A DNA stretch of 32,636 bases from Candidatus Limnocylindrales bacterium (GCA_025450915.1 JANWLH010000012.1:1-32636), one strand, 5' to 3'. Numbered from the stretch's first letter, positions 17,714 to 26,787 are shown. Translations and numbers: made by a program. Notes: a model not told the origin generated them from the letters alone.

Positions 17714-18727
17714 CTAGGCTCTGACCTCCTGGCGCATGAACGCGACGTACGCCAAGCCGAAGCAGCCGACGCTCAGGGCGATCAGCGCCACCACCTGCGG
17801 CCACGCGAGCAGGAGGCTCTGGTCCAGCGGCAGCACCGACGGGATCGCCCGGTTGTTCGACTGCTGGGCGACGAGCTGGCCGACGTCGACCGACTGGACC
17901 GTCGGATCGAGCAGGTACTGCGAGGCCTCCGCATAGAGCGTGCCGGGCGAGATCCGCTGGAGCTCGGCCGTGAGCTCGGCATTGGCGACCTGCTGGTCGG
18001 TCGTGGCATTGGCCGGGACCGGCGACAGGAAGTTGGCCACGATCCCCACGAGCAGCGCCGCGAAGAGCGTGAAGACGATCCACAGTGCGATCGCGGCGAG
18101 TGCCGACGTGGCGGCCCGCCGGACGACGACCGAGCAGAGCATCGCGAATGCGAGCCAGAAGCCAAGGTACGCGAGCGCAACGACGAACCAGGCCAGCAGG
18201 CGGGCCACCTCGTCCGGACCGACGGTGACGCCCAGGCTCCAGAAGGCGATCCCCGAGGCGAGCAGGGTCACGGCCCCAAGGACCAGACCCATCAGGGCCA
18301 GGCCGGAGGCGAACTTGCCGATGATCACCGCGTCGCGGTGGATGGGCTGGGCGATGAGCCGGGGCAAGGTCCGGTCGGAGCGCTCGCCGTTGACCGCGTC
18401 GAAGCCGAAGGCGATCCCGAGCAACGGCCCGAGCAGGGCGATCATCTCGACGAACGACGGGATCTGCGAGTTCGGATCCTGGTGGGCGAACATCGCCACG
18501 AACAGGCCCGGGACGCCGTTGAGCGTCTGGGCGTTGTTGCCCACGAAGGCCGCGGTCGAGTAGATCGCGAGGACCGCGGGCAGGCCGAGGACCAGGATCA
18601 GGATGAACAGGCGAACGCTGAGGATGCCGTCTGAGAACTCCTTGGCGGCCACGACCCGCCAGCCCCAGCGCGGTGGCCGGGTCGGGATCGGGCGGGTCAC
18701 CGCGACGGCGTCAGGCTGCGTGGTCAC
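17714..18727 (-). CDS. ABC-2 type transporter permease (NosY-like)
   Basis: Multi-TM; GFDAVNGERSDRTLPRLIAQPIHRDAVIIGKFASGL is typical of ABC-2/NosY permeases. Overlaps the upstream ATPase gene. Confidence 0.87.
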   Translation of the reverse strand: MTTQPDAVAVTRPIPTRPPRWGWRVVAAKEFSDGILSVRLFILILVLGLPAVLAIYSTAAFVGNNAQTLNGVPGLFVAMFAHQDPNSQIPSFVEMIALLGPLLGIAFGFDAVNGERSDRTLPRLIAQPIHRDAVIIGKFASGLALMGLVLGAVTLLASGIAFWSLGVTVGPDEVARLLAWFVVALAYLGFWLAFAMLCSVVVRRAATSALAAIALWIVFTLFAALLVGIVANFLSPVPANATTDQQVANAELTAELQRISPGTLYAEASQYLLDPTVQSVDVGQLVAQQSNNRAIPSVLPLDQSLLLAWPQVVALIALSVGCFGLAYVAFMRQEVRA

Positions 18728-19727
18728 GATCGCCCTCGTCGCGCTGGAAGTAGCGCAGGTAGATCTCGTCGAGCTCGTCGCCGACCCGCCGGAGCTGGCG
18801 GATGCCCATTCCCCGAGCAGCCAGGTCCGTGGCGATGTGGTTCCGGATCGACTGCGGCCCGCTCACCCGCCAGAGGTGGGCGTCGTGCGGGTCGCGGGTC
18901 ACCTTGACGACGCCGGGGACGGCGCGGAGGGCCGCCTCGACCGTCTCGACCGGTCCGTCGATCCCCACCTCGAGCTCGAGCTGGTCGCCGGCCAGGGACT
19001 CGGCGAGGTCGGCCATCTTGCCCTGGGCGAGGATCCGGCCCCGGTTGAAGATCGCCACCCGGTCGCAGATCTGGTGGACCTGGTGGAGCAGGTGGCTCGA
19101 CAAGAGGACGGTGACACCGCGATCGCGGGCCAGTGCCTCGATGATCGCCAGGACGTCGGTCACGCCGGCCGGGTCGATCGACGCCGTCGGCTCGTCGAGG
19201 ATGACGATCGAGGGGTCCTTCACGAGCGCATCGGCCAGCCCGAGCCGCTGGCGCATGCCTCGGGAATACTCTTCGACTGGCCGGTCGGCAGCCTTGTCCA
19301 GCCCGACCTGCTCGAGGAGGTCGCCGATCCGGACGTCGGACGCCGAACGGTCGAGGCCATTGAGCGCCGCGGTATAGCGCAGGTTCTGGCGGCCCGAGAG
19401 CCCGCCGTAGAAGCCCACGTCGTCGGGCAGGTAGCCGACCCGCCGCTTGACCTCGAGGGGCTCGCGGGTGGGGTCGAAGCCCACGACCTCCGCCCGGCCG
19501 CTCGTCGGCTCGGACAGGCCCAGGAGCATGAGGATCGTGGTCGTCTTGCCGGCCCCGTTCGGGCCCAGGAGGCCGAAGATCTCGCCGGCCCGGATCGTGA
19601 GATTCAGGTTGTCGACCGCGATCAGCTCGCCATACGCCTTCGTCAGGCGATGGGTCTGGATCGCGATCTCCTGGCCGGCCTCGGCGGCCGATGCGGCCCG
19701 CCCGACGCGAGCGCGCTTCCGGGCCAT
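18711..19727 (-). CDS. ABC transporter ATP-binding protein (ABC-2 exporter type)
   Basis: GPNGAGKTTTILMLLGL, YSRGMRQRLGLADALV, SIVILDEPTASID. Start at ATG 19727 (MARKRARVG), overlapping the stop of the upstream gene (TGATG). Confidence 0.92.
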   Translation of the reverse strand: MARKRARVGRAASAAEAGQEIAIQTHRLTKAYGELIAVDNLNLTIRAGEIFGLLGPNGAGKTTTILMLLGLSEPTSGRAEVVGFDPTREPLEVKRRVGYLPDDVGFYGGLSGRQNLRYTAALNGLDRSASDVRIGDLLEQVGLDKAADRPVEEYSRGMRQRLGLADALVKDPSIVILDEPTASIDPAGVTDVLAIIEALARDRGVTVLLSSHLLHQVHQICDRVAIFNRGRILAQGKMADLAESLAGDQLELEVGIDGPVETVEAALRAVPGVVKVTRDPHDAHLWRVSGPQSIRNHIATDLAARGMGIRQLRRVGDELDEIYLRYFQRDEGDRDHAA

Positions 19728-20893
19728 CAGCGCCGACCGAAGCGGCGGAAGACCCACAGCAGGCCGACGATCACGAGGGCGATCAAGGCCAGCCCGATGA
19801 AGCCCCACAACGGGGAGGTCTGGACCGTCGCCCGGATGTCGACCGTGCCGGTCGTGCTGCCGCTCGTCGCAGTGAACGTGACGTCATAGTCGCCGGCAAG
19901 CGCGTCGCTCGACGGCTTGAGCGTCGCGGTCATCGTTGCCGACGTGTTCGGCTGGATGGTCTGGATCGTGACCGGGTCGAAGGTCGTCTGCCAGCCGGTC
20001 GGCGGCGTTGCGGTCACCGTCACGTTCTGGAGGACCGTCGACCCCGTGTTCGTGATCAGCAGCGAGACCGTGCCCGTCCCGCCGGCCGTCACCGTCGCGT
20101 TGAGGACCTGGTTGGGCGTGCCGAGGGTCAGGGCGGGCGAACCCGTCACATCCGCCTCGAGGGCGGTGTTTGCCGACTGGCCGCCGGCCGTCGCCGTGAC
20201 CTGGAGGGGGTACTGGCCGGCCGGCACGGTGGCCGGCGGCTGGGCGGTGACGCTCAGCGTGTCGTTCCCGCCACCTTCAACCGTGTCGGTCAGGGCCTGG
20301 GCGTTGCTCGAAGGGTGGACGGAGACGGTCCAGCCATCAGGACCCTGCCCAGTCAGCGTGTAGGTCTGCTTCTGGGTACCGGTGTTGGTCAGGGTCACGC
20401 TGTAGCTGAACGTGCTCGTCGGGGCGCCCGACAGCTGCGGGAAGTCGCTCGTCAGGGTCAGCCCGCCGCCGGTCGCACCGAGGACCGTGACGTCGATCGG
20501 CAGCGTCTGCGTTCCCTGGGCAGCAGTTGCAGTCACGGTCAGGTGCGACGTCCCGGGGGTCGCCGACGCCGGCACGGTGACCGACAGGTCGATCGTCGCC
20601 GCCGTCGACCCGCCGGCGAAGATCGAGTTGACGATGTTGCCGCCGCCACGGACGTACGCCGTCCAGCCGGTGGGCGTGCCCGACACCGCCAGCGCCACGC
20701 GTTCGGGCTTCGGGACGGAGACATCGAGATTGAACGTCACCGTGTTGCCCGGCTCGATCGTGACCGCCGGGTAGGGCGTCGACAGGTCGAATGCCGTCGC
20801 GGCCGCGACTGTCGAGATGCCGGTCATCAGCAGCAGTCCGGCCGACAGCACAACCGCGGCCAGGCGCCTTCTTGTCATGGTGTTCTCATCCAC
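19727..20893 (-). CDS. Secreted, C-terminally membrane-anchored protein with tandem NEW3-like Ig-fold domains
   Basis: Signal peptide (RRRLAAVVLSAGLLLMTGISTVAAA), about three repeats of the form ...VTVTATPPTGW...I.PN.SATMTATLKPSSDALAGDYDVTFTATSG, and C-terminal TM WGFIGLALIALVIVGLLWVFRRFGRR. Alternative start at 20878 (MTRRR). Confidence 0.82.
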   Translation of the reverse strand: MDENTMTRRRLAAVVLSAGLLLMTGISTVAAATAFDLSTPYPAVTIEPGNTVTFNLDVSVPKPERVALAVSGTPTGWTAYVRGGGNIVNSIFAGGSTAATIDLSVTVPASATPGTSHLTVTATAAQGTQTLPIDVTVLGATGGGLTLTSDFPQLSGAPTSTFSYSVTLTNTGTQKQTYTLTGQGPDGWTVSVHPSSNAQALTDTVEGGGNDTLSVTAQPPATVPAGQYPLQVTATAGGQSANTALEADVTGSPALTLGTPNQVLNATVTAGGTGTVSLLITNTGSTVLQNVTVTATPPTGWQTTFDPVTIQTIQPNTSATMTATLKPSSDALAGDYDVTFTATSGSTTGTVDIRATVQTSPLWGFIGLALIALVIVGLLWVFRRFGRR

Positions 20894-21049
20894 TCGCTTT
20901 CACTCGGCGCGCCGGTCATGGGCGACCTGCGCGGGGCGAATCCCTCACACGGCCCTATCCTCGGGGCGGGCCCATTCAACCGGGGTGGTCGCCCGATCAA
21001 GATTCCTTCACCGACGAGGCCGGCCCCGGAGGCCCAATCCTAGCCGGTG

Positions 21050-21190
21050 ATGGACGACTCACGCCAGGGAGCCCGTCCCTGCGGCGATCAGCCCTGGTTG
21101 GCGGAGTCCGTGATCGCGACCGGCGACGGGAAGATCGAGTGCATCGTTCCCCGCACGGCCGCGATCTGCATCCGCGCCCAGTGCAGCTAA
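21050..21190 (+). CDS. Small Cys-containing ORF, 46 aa: MDDSRQGARPCGDQPWLAESVIATGDGKIECIVPRTAAICIRAQCS
   Basis: In-frame TAG at 21041-21043 just upstream, ATG at 21050, TAA at 21188-21190; G/C-rich third codon positions over most of the length. Below the length cutoff of the ORF track. 3' end overlaps the convergent DrrB-like stop codon. Confidence 0.45.
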   Translation: MDDSRQGARPCGDQPWLAESVIATGDGKIECIVPRTAAICIRAQCS

Positions 21191-22023
21191 TGGCTCATCG
21201 ACCGGTAGCGGCGGATCCCGAGCGGGGCAAAGACGGCCACGATCACGACCACCCACAGCAGGGTCACGAGGACCGGGTGCTGGGACGGGAAGCCGGTCGA
21301 GGCGTACGGATTGGGATTGCCCCACAGGCCCCGCAGTGAGGCGGTCAGGGTGCTCGTGGGGTTCCACTCGGCGATCGGCTGGAGCCAGGACGGCAGCGTC
21401 TGGGGCGGGACGAACACGTTCGAGACGAAGGTGATCGGGAAAAGGACGATGAAGACGGCCTGCTGGGCCACCTCGACCGACGGCACCGACAGGCCCAGCC
21501 AGATGCCGATCCAGGACATCGCGAACGCGAACAGGAGGAGCAGGCCGACGCCTTCGAGGAATGGCGGAATGCCCGTCCGGACCGTCCACCCGACGAGCAG
21601 GCCCGACAGCATCAGGACGATCAGGATCCCGCCGTTGTAGACCACATCCGAGAGCGCCCGGCCGATGAGGATCGCCGAGCGGGCCATCGGCAGGGACCGA
21701 AACCGATCGATCAGGCCCTTGTGGACGTCCTCGCTCATGCCGATCGCCGTCGTCGCCGCGGCGAAGACGATCGTCTGGGCAAAGATCCCCGGCATCAGGT
21801 ACTCGCGGTAGTTGCCCCCGCCGGGCAGCGGGATCGCGCCGCCGAAGACGAAGGCGAAGAGCAGCACGAACATGATCGACTGGAGCACGGCGAAGATCGC
21901 CAGCTCGGGGATCCGGGGGATCCGCTTCAGGTTGCGCCAGGTGATGATCAGGCCGTCGCTGGCCGACTGGCGCAGGCCGCCCACGCCGGTCCGGGGCTTC
22001 GTGCGACTCGCTCCACTCGTCAT
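21187..22023 (-). CDS. ABC-2 type transporter permease, DrrB-like
   Basis: YLMPGIFAQTIVFAAATTAIGMSEDVHKGLIDRFRSLPMARSAILIGRALSDVV, FVSNVFVPPQTLPSWLQPIAEWNPTS: DrrB-family hallmarks. Confidence 0.93.
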   Translation of the reverse strand: MTSGASRTKPRTGVGGLRQSASDGLIITWRNLKRIPRIPELAIFAVLQSIMFVLLFAFVFGGAIPLPGGGNYREYLMPGIFAQTIVFAAATTAIGMSEDVHKGLIDRFRSLPMARSAILIGRALSDVVYNGGILIVLMLSGLLVGWTVRTGIPPFLEGVGLLLLFAFAMSWIGIWLGLSVPSVEVAQQAVFIVLFPITFVSNVFVPPQTLPSWLQPIAEWNPTSTLTASLRGLWGNPNPYASTGFPSQHPVLVTLLWVVVIVAVFAPLGIRRYRSMSH

Positions 22024-22982
22024 TCGCCCGACTCCGATTCGTGCCCGGTCAGCGACAGGAAGACATCATCGAGGGTCGGCCGGCGCAGGCCGATGTCGTT
22101 GATCCGGATCGACGCCTCGTCGAGATCGCGCACGACCTGCACAAGGCCCTGGGCACCGCGGTCCGTGGCGATCGAGATCCGCCGGGTGTGCTCATCGACA
22201 TGCGGGTCGCCGATCCCGGTTGGAGCGAGGAGCTGCCGGGCACGGCCCAGATCGACCTGATCGTGGACGATCACTTCGATCCGCTCGCCACCGACCTGTG
22301 ACTTGAGCTCGTCGGCGGTGCCCCGGGCAATGATCTTGCCGTGGTCGACAACCGCGATCGTGTCGGCCAGCTCGTCGGCCTCCTCGAGGTACTGCGTCGT
22401 GAGCAGGAGCGTGGCACCCTCGCGGACGAGTCCGCGGATGACCTCCCACATCCCCAGCCGGCCCTGCGGGTCGAGGCCCGTTGTCGGCTCGTCGAGAAAG
22501 AGCAGCAGCGGGTGGCTGATGAGCGAGCCGGCCAGGTCGAGCCTCCGGCGCATCCCGCCCGAGTACGTCTTGACGACCCGATCGGCGGCCTCGACCAGGC
22601 CGAACTGGTCCAGGAGCTCGACGGCCCGCTGGCGGGCCGCGCTCGACGACATCTGGTAGAGCCGGCCGAACATCCACAGGTTCTCGCGGCCGGTGAGGTT
22701 CTCGTCGACGGCTGCGTACTGGCCGGACAGCCCGATGATCGAGCGGACCTCCTGGGGCTGGTGGACCACGTCGAAACCGGCCACGGTGGCGGTTCCGGCG
22801 TCGGGCCGCAGGAGCGTGGCCAGGATCCGGACGGTGGTGGTCTTGCCCGCCCCGTTCGGCCCGAGCAGGCCCAGGACCGTCCCCGCCTCGACCTCGAGAT
22901 CGATGCCGTCGAGCGCACGCACCTCGCTCTTGCGTGAGCGATAGACCTTGACCAGGCCGTGAGCAGCGATGGCTGTCGCGAT
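22020..22982 (-). CDS. ABC transporter ATP-binding protein, DrrA-like
   Basis: GPNGAGKTTTVRILATLLRPDAG, YSGGMRRRLDLAGSLI, LLFLDEPTTGLDPQ, C-terminal RRPTLDDVFLSLTG. Start uncertain: AUC at 22982 follows GAGGAG; nearest in-frame GTG is 23045. The listed 23564 start overlaps the GH57 gene and is rejected. Confidence 0.92.
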   Translation of the reverse strand: MATAIAAHGLVKVYRSRKSEVRALDGIDLEVEAGTVLGLLGPNGAGKTTTVRILATLLRPDAGTATVAGFDVVHQPQEVRSIIGLSGQYAAVDENLTGRENLWMFGRLYQMSSSAARQRAVELLDQFGLVEAADRVVKTYSGGMRRRLDLAGSLISHPLLLFLDEPTTGLDPQGRLGMWEVIRGLVREGATLLLTTQYLEEADELADTIAVVDHGKIIARGTADELKSQVGGERIEVIVHDQVDLGRARQLLAPTGIGDPHVDEHTRRISIATDRGAQGLVQVVRDLDEASIRINDIGLRRPTLDDVFLSLTGHESESGE

Positions 22983-23117
22983 GACGATCTCCTCGGGGCA
23001 GGCTGGCGCGACGCTTGGGTCGACCAGGGGTTGGGCAACGGACACGGTACCGGAATCGAGCCGGGATCGACAACCCTCCCGGCGGCAGGCGCCCGGCGGC
23101 GGCCTCATGATGACCGG

Positions 23118-25352
23118 GTGCGCCGTGTCGCCCTGGCCCTCGTCCTCCACAACCACCAGCCGGTCGGCAACTTCGGCTGGGTGATCGCCGACGCCTACGA
23201 ACACGCCTACGCGCCGTTGATCGCCGCCCTCGAACGCCATCCGCACGTTCGGCTTTCGCTCCACTACTCCGGGCCGCTCCTCGACTGGCTCCAGGCCGAG
23301 CGGCCGGAGTTCCTTGAGCGGGTCGGGCGACTCGTCGCCGACGGTCGGGTCGAGCTGCTCGGCGGCGCCTACTACGAGCCCATCCTCGCGGCCCTGCCCC
23401 AGCGGGACCGCGATGGCCAGCTCCGGGCAATGGCCGTTGCGATCGAGCGGATCAGCGGCCGTCGGCCGACGGGGGCGTGGCTCGCCGAGCGCGTCTGGGA
23501 ACCGGATGTGCCGGTCAGCCTGGTCGACGCGGGCTACGCCTGGACCGTCCTCGACGACGCTCATTTCCGGGCGGCCTCGGTCGACGAATCAAAGCTATGG
23601 GGCTCGTACACCACCGACGACCAGGGCCGCCGGCTGACCGTCTTCGCCTCGGCGCAGGGGCTCCGCTACCGGCTGCCGTTCGGCACCGTGCCCGACACGA
23701 TCGACTATCTCCGCGAGCACGCAACCGAGGGCGGCAGGCTGCTCGGCGTGATGGGCGATGACGGCGAGAAGTTCGGCGCCTGGCCGGAGACATTCGAGCA
23801 CTGCTGGGGCGCGGGCCGCTGGGTGGATTCGTTCTTCGAAGCCCTTGCTGCCAACGCCGACTGGCTCGAGCTCGTGACGCCGAGCCAGTGGATCGAGCGG
23901 GAATCGCCGATCGGCCACGCCTACATCCCGACCGCGGCCTATGTCGAGATGGGCGAGTGGGCCCTGCCGGCCGCGGAGGGCCCGGCGTTCGAGGCGGCCC
24001 TCGTCCGGGCCGAGCGCGAGGGCAGCCCCGAGGTCCGCTGGCTGCGGGGCGGCTTCTGGCGCAACTTCCAGGTCAAGTACCGGGAGATCAACGAGCTCCA
24101 CAAGCAGATGCTCCGGGCGTCGGCCAAGGTGGCCGCCCTGCCAACGTCAGCCGGGACCGAGCGAGCCCGGCTCGAGCTGTTCCAGGGCCAGAGCAACGAC
24201 TGTTACTGGCACGGCGTCTTCGGCGGGATCTACATCACCCACATGCGCCTCGCCACGTATCAGCACCTGATCGGGGCGGAGGACCTGGCCGATGCGGCCG
24301 GCCGGCGGGCGGGCCGGTCCGTCGATCGGATCGAACGGCGGGACACCGATCTCGACGGCGTCGATGAGATCCTCGTCACGTCGCCGGGCCAGGTGGTGGT
24401 CCTCGATCCCGCCCATGGCGGCGGCATCGGCTCGTGGGACATCAGGCCGGCGCGCCATGCGCTCGCGGCGGTCCTGCGCCGCCGGCCGGAGGCGTATCAC
24501 GTCCGGTTGCTCGAGGCGGATGAGCGGGCGGTCGCCCTGGCCGCCGGCCTGAACCCGGATGCCGGCAGTCCTGCCGGCTCGGCGCCCTCGATCCACAGCG
24601 TGGTGCGTGCCCGTGAGCCCGGTCTTGCCGCCCACCTCATCTATGACGCCTACGAACGCCGGCTGGGCCTCGTCCACCTGTTCGCGGCCGGGACCTCACC
24701 GGAGGCATTCGAGGACGCCCGGGCCGACGAGCTGAGCGACGGCCACATTGGCGCCTATGGCGTCGAGGAGCTTGGGGCCGATCACGTCCTGCTCCGTCGG
24801 GATGCCACCTTCGGCGAGCACGCCGGCGCGATCCGGATCGAGAAGCGCTTCACCTTCAACGGCGACCGCCGGACACCGTCGATCCGTCTCGACGTGCGGA
24901 TCGAGAACAAGGGCTCGAGCGAGATCACGGCCGACCTGGCGATCGAATGGCCGGTCATGCTCCTCGGCGGCGGGGCCAACCCGGCCGCCTGGTACGAGAT
25001 CGACGGCAAGCGGACGGCTCATGACGCGCGCGACGAGCGGGCCTCGCTCGGGCGCATCGCCAGCGGCAACGACGCTCTCGGGATCCGTCTCACGACAACG
25101 ATCGAGCCCGCGGCGGCGGCCTGGTGGTCGCCGATCGAGACGATCTCAAACTCCGAGCTCGGCTTCGAGCGGGTCTACCAGGGCAGCGCCTTCGTCGCGG
25201 TCTGGCCGGTCCGCCTCGCGCAGGAGGGTTCGGTCGCGGTCAGCCTCCACCAGGAGGTCGAGGTCGACCGCGACTGGTCGGACGATCAGGCGAGTGCCTA
25301 CGCCCTTGGCAGCCAGCCGGGCTCCGGCTCGCCGAACTTCTCGACGAGGTAG
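23118..25352 (+). CDS. Glycoside hydrolase family 57 protein (alpha-amylase/4-alpha-glucanotransferase-like, with C-terminal beta-domains)
   Basis: LVLHNHQPVGNFGWVIADAYEHAYAPLIAALERHPHVRLSLHYSGPLLDWL, GAWLAERVWEPDVP, GVMGDDGEKFGAWPETFEHCW, QSNDCYWHGVFGGIYITHMR. GTG start at 23118. Confidence 0.92.
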   Translation: MRRVALALVLHNHQPVGNFGWVIADAYEHAYAPLIAALERHPHVRLSLHYSGPLLDWLQAERPEFLERVGRLVADGRVELLGGAYYEPILAALPQRDRDGQLRAMAVAIERISGRRPTGAWLAERVWEPDVPVSLVDAGYAWTVLDDAHFRAASVDESKLWGSYTTDDQGRRLTVFASAQGLRYRLPFGTVPDTIDYLREHATEGGRLLGVMGDDGEKFGAWPETFEHCWGAGRWVDSFFEALAANADWLELVTPSQWIERESPIGHAYIPTAAYVEMGEWALPAAEGPAFEAALVRAEREGSPEVRWLRGGFWRNFQVKYREINELHKQMLRASAKVAALPTSAGTERARLELFQGQSNDCYWHGVFGGIYITHMRLATYQHLIGAEDLADAAGRRAGRSVDRIERRDTDLDGVDEILVTSPGQVVVLDPAHGGGIGSWDIRPARHALAAVLRRRPEAYHVRLLEADERAVALAAGLNPDAGSPAGSAPSIHSVVRAREPGLAAHLIYDAYERRLGLVHLFAAGTSPEAFEDARADELSDGHIGAYGVEELGADHVLLRRDATFGEHAGAIRIEKRFTFNGDRRTPSIRLDVRIENKGSSEITADLAIEWPVMLLGGGANPAAWYEIDGKRTAHDARDERASLGRIASGNDALGIRLTTTIEPAAAAWWSPIETISNSELGFERVYQGSAFVAVWPVRLAQEGSVAVSLHQEVEVDRDWSDDQASAYALGSQPGSGSPNFSTR

Positions 25353-26692
25353 TCGCGCGATGCCTCGACGGCCTTGCGCGGGCCGGCGAGCGGGGCCTTC
25401 AGCCGGAAGTCGTCCTTCACGATCTCACCGTCGACGATGACGGTCCTGACGTTCGAGACATCCGCGGCGCAGACCACGGCAGCGACCGGGTCAATGATCG
25501 GGGCAACGTTGACGGCTCCGCCATCGATGATCACCACGTCGGCCTTCTTGCCGGGGGTGAGCGAACCCGTCCGGTCGGCGATCCCGGCCACATGAGCGCC
25601 ACCCAGCGTGGCCCAGTGGAGGACCTGCCGGGCGGTGATCAGGCCGGGCGAGGCCTGCAGGCCGTCGAGGTCGGCATCCCAGGCCTCCTGGTGCTTGCGA
25701 CCACGCTCCGAGCCGAAGATCGCGTGCATCTGGGTGAACTGGTCGGAGGATGCGGTCGTCGCGACGTCCGACGAGAGCCCGATCGGGATGTCGTAGGCCG
25801 TTGCCGTCACCGCGGGCGCCCAGCCATGACCCATCTGGATCTCGATCTGGGGAGCGAACGACACGTTGCCGCCCGACTCGCGGACAAGGCCCCACTCCTC
25901 GTCGGTGAAGTGCGAGCCGTGGACGTAGGTGGTGCCCGGGTACAGCAGGTTCATGTCGCGGAGGGCCTTGACCTGCATCTTCGTGTAGCCGAACCGGTCC
26001 ATCGCCACGTGGACGGTGATCAGGATGCCCAGCTCCTTGGCCAGCTCCCAGTCGTGCCGGACCACCTCCGGCTTGCAGAACCCGGGACCGCGCGTCGCCA
26101 GCGACATCGTGATCCGGCCCTTGTCGGAGTTGAAGTACTGGGCCTTGATCCGGCGTGCCTCGGCGCCGTCGCTCGTCAGGATGCTGCCCGAATAGTCGGG
26201 TCCGAACCACCAGTCCTGGAGCGACGTGTTCGGGAACCCGTACGCAAACACCGACCGGATGCCTGTTACGGCGAGCCCGCGGATCGCCTCGTCCGCGTGG
26301 GCCGGGGTGTTCATGATGTGCGACCAGTCGACGAGGGTCGTGATGCCGGCGTTGAGGCATTCAAGCGATCCCCACTGGTTCGCTGCGAAGACGTCGTCGG
26401 GCCGGTAGTGGGGCGCGAACTTGTCGAGGATGTTGCCGAAGTAGGTGATCAGGGCAAAGTCGGGCGCGCAGGTCCGGATCGAGGTCTCCCAGGTGTGACG
26501 GTGCGAGTCGATGAAGCCGGGGATGACGATGTCGCCCTTGGCGTCGATCACCTTCGCGCCATCGGCACTGAGATTCGGTCCGATCGCCTTGATCCGGTCG
26601 CTTTCGATCAGGATGTCGGCGTTGGGGAGCTCGCCGAGTGTTGGGTCCTGGGTGAGAACGATCCCACCGCGGATGAGCAGTCGATCGACCAT
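25298..26692 (-). CDS. Amidohydrolase family protein (cytosine deaminase/chlorohydrolase-like)
   Basis: IPGFIDSHRHTWETSIRT (HxH), ITVHVAMD, TYVHGSHFTDEEW, GLSSDVATTASSDQFTQMH, TPGKKADVVIID. Confidence 0.9.
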   Translation of the reverse strand: MVDRLLIRGGIVLTQDPTLGELPNADILIESDRIKAIGPNLSADGAKVIDAKGDIVIPGFIDSHRHTWETSIRTCAPDFALITYFGNILDKFAPHYRPDDVFAANQWGSLECLNAGITTLVDWSHIMNTPAHADEAIRGLAVTGIRSVFAYGFPNTSLQDWWFGPDYSGSILTSDGAEARRIKAQYFNSDKGRITMSLATRGPGFCKPEVVRHDWELAKELGILITVHVAMDRFGYTKMQVKALRDMNLLYPGTTYVHGSHFTDEEWGLVRESGGNVSFAPQIEIQMGHGWAPAVTATAYDIPIGLSSDVATTASSDQFTQMHAIFGSERGRKHQEAWDADLDGLQASPGLITARQVLHWATLGGAHVAGIADRTGSLTPGKKADVVIIDGGAVNVAPIIDPVAAVVCAADVSNVRTVIVDGEIVKDDFRLKAPLAGPRKAVEASRDYLVEKFGEPEPGWLPRA

Positions 26693-26727
26693 GCCTGTCT
26701 CCTCGTTGCCCGGTTGCTGGGGTCGGG

Positions 26728-26751
26728 GATCCCCTGCGTCGGCGGGGGATC
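26728..26751. repeat. 7-bp stem inverted repeat in the HIBADH-like/amidohydrolase intergenic gap
   Basis: GATCCCC (26728-26734), TGCGTCGGCG loop, GGGGATC (26745-26751). An alternative GGGGATCCCC palindrome overlaps at 26725-26734. Confidence 0.5.
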
Positions 26752-26787
26752 GACGATTGATGCGCCGGATACCGACCTCGAACTAGC

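Noticed and set aside
17627-18634. 335-aa E/R/D/Q-rich plus-strand ORF
   Set aside because: Antisense to the NosY-like permease; the charge-rich repeated look is the complement of hydrophobic TM codons.
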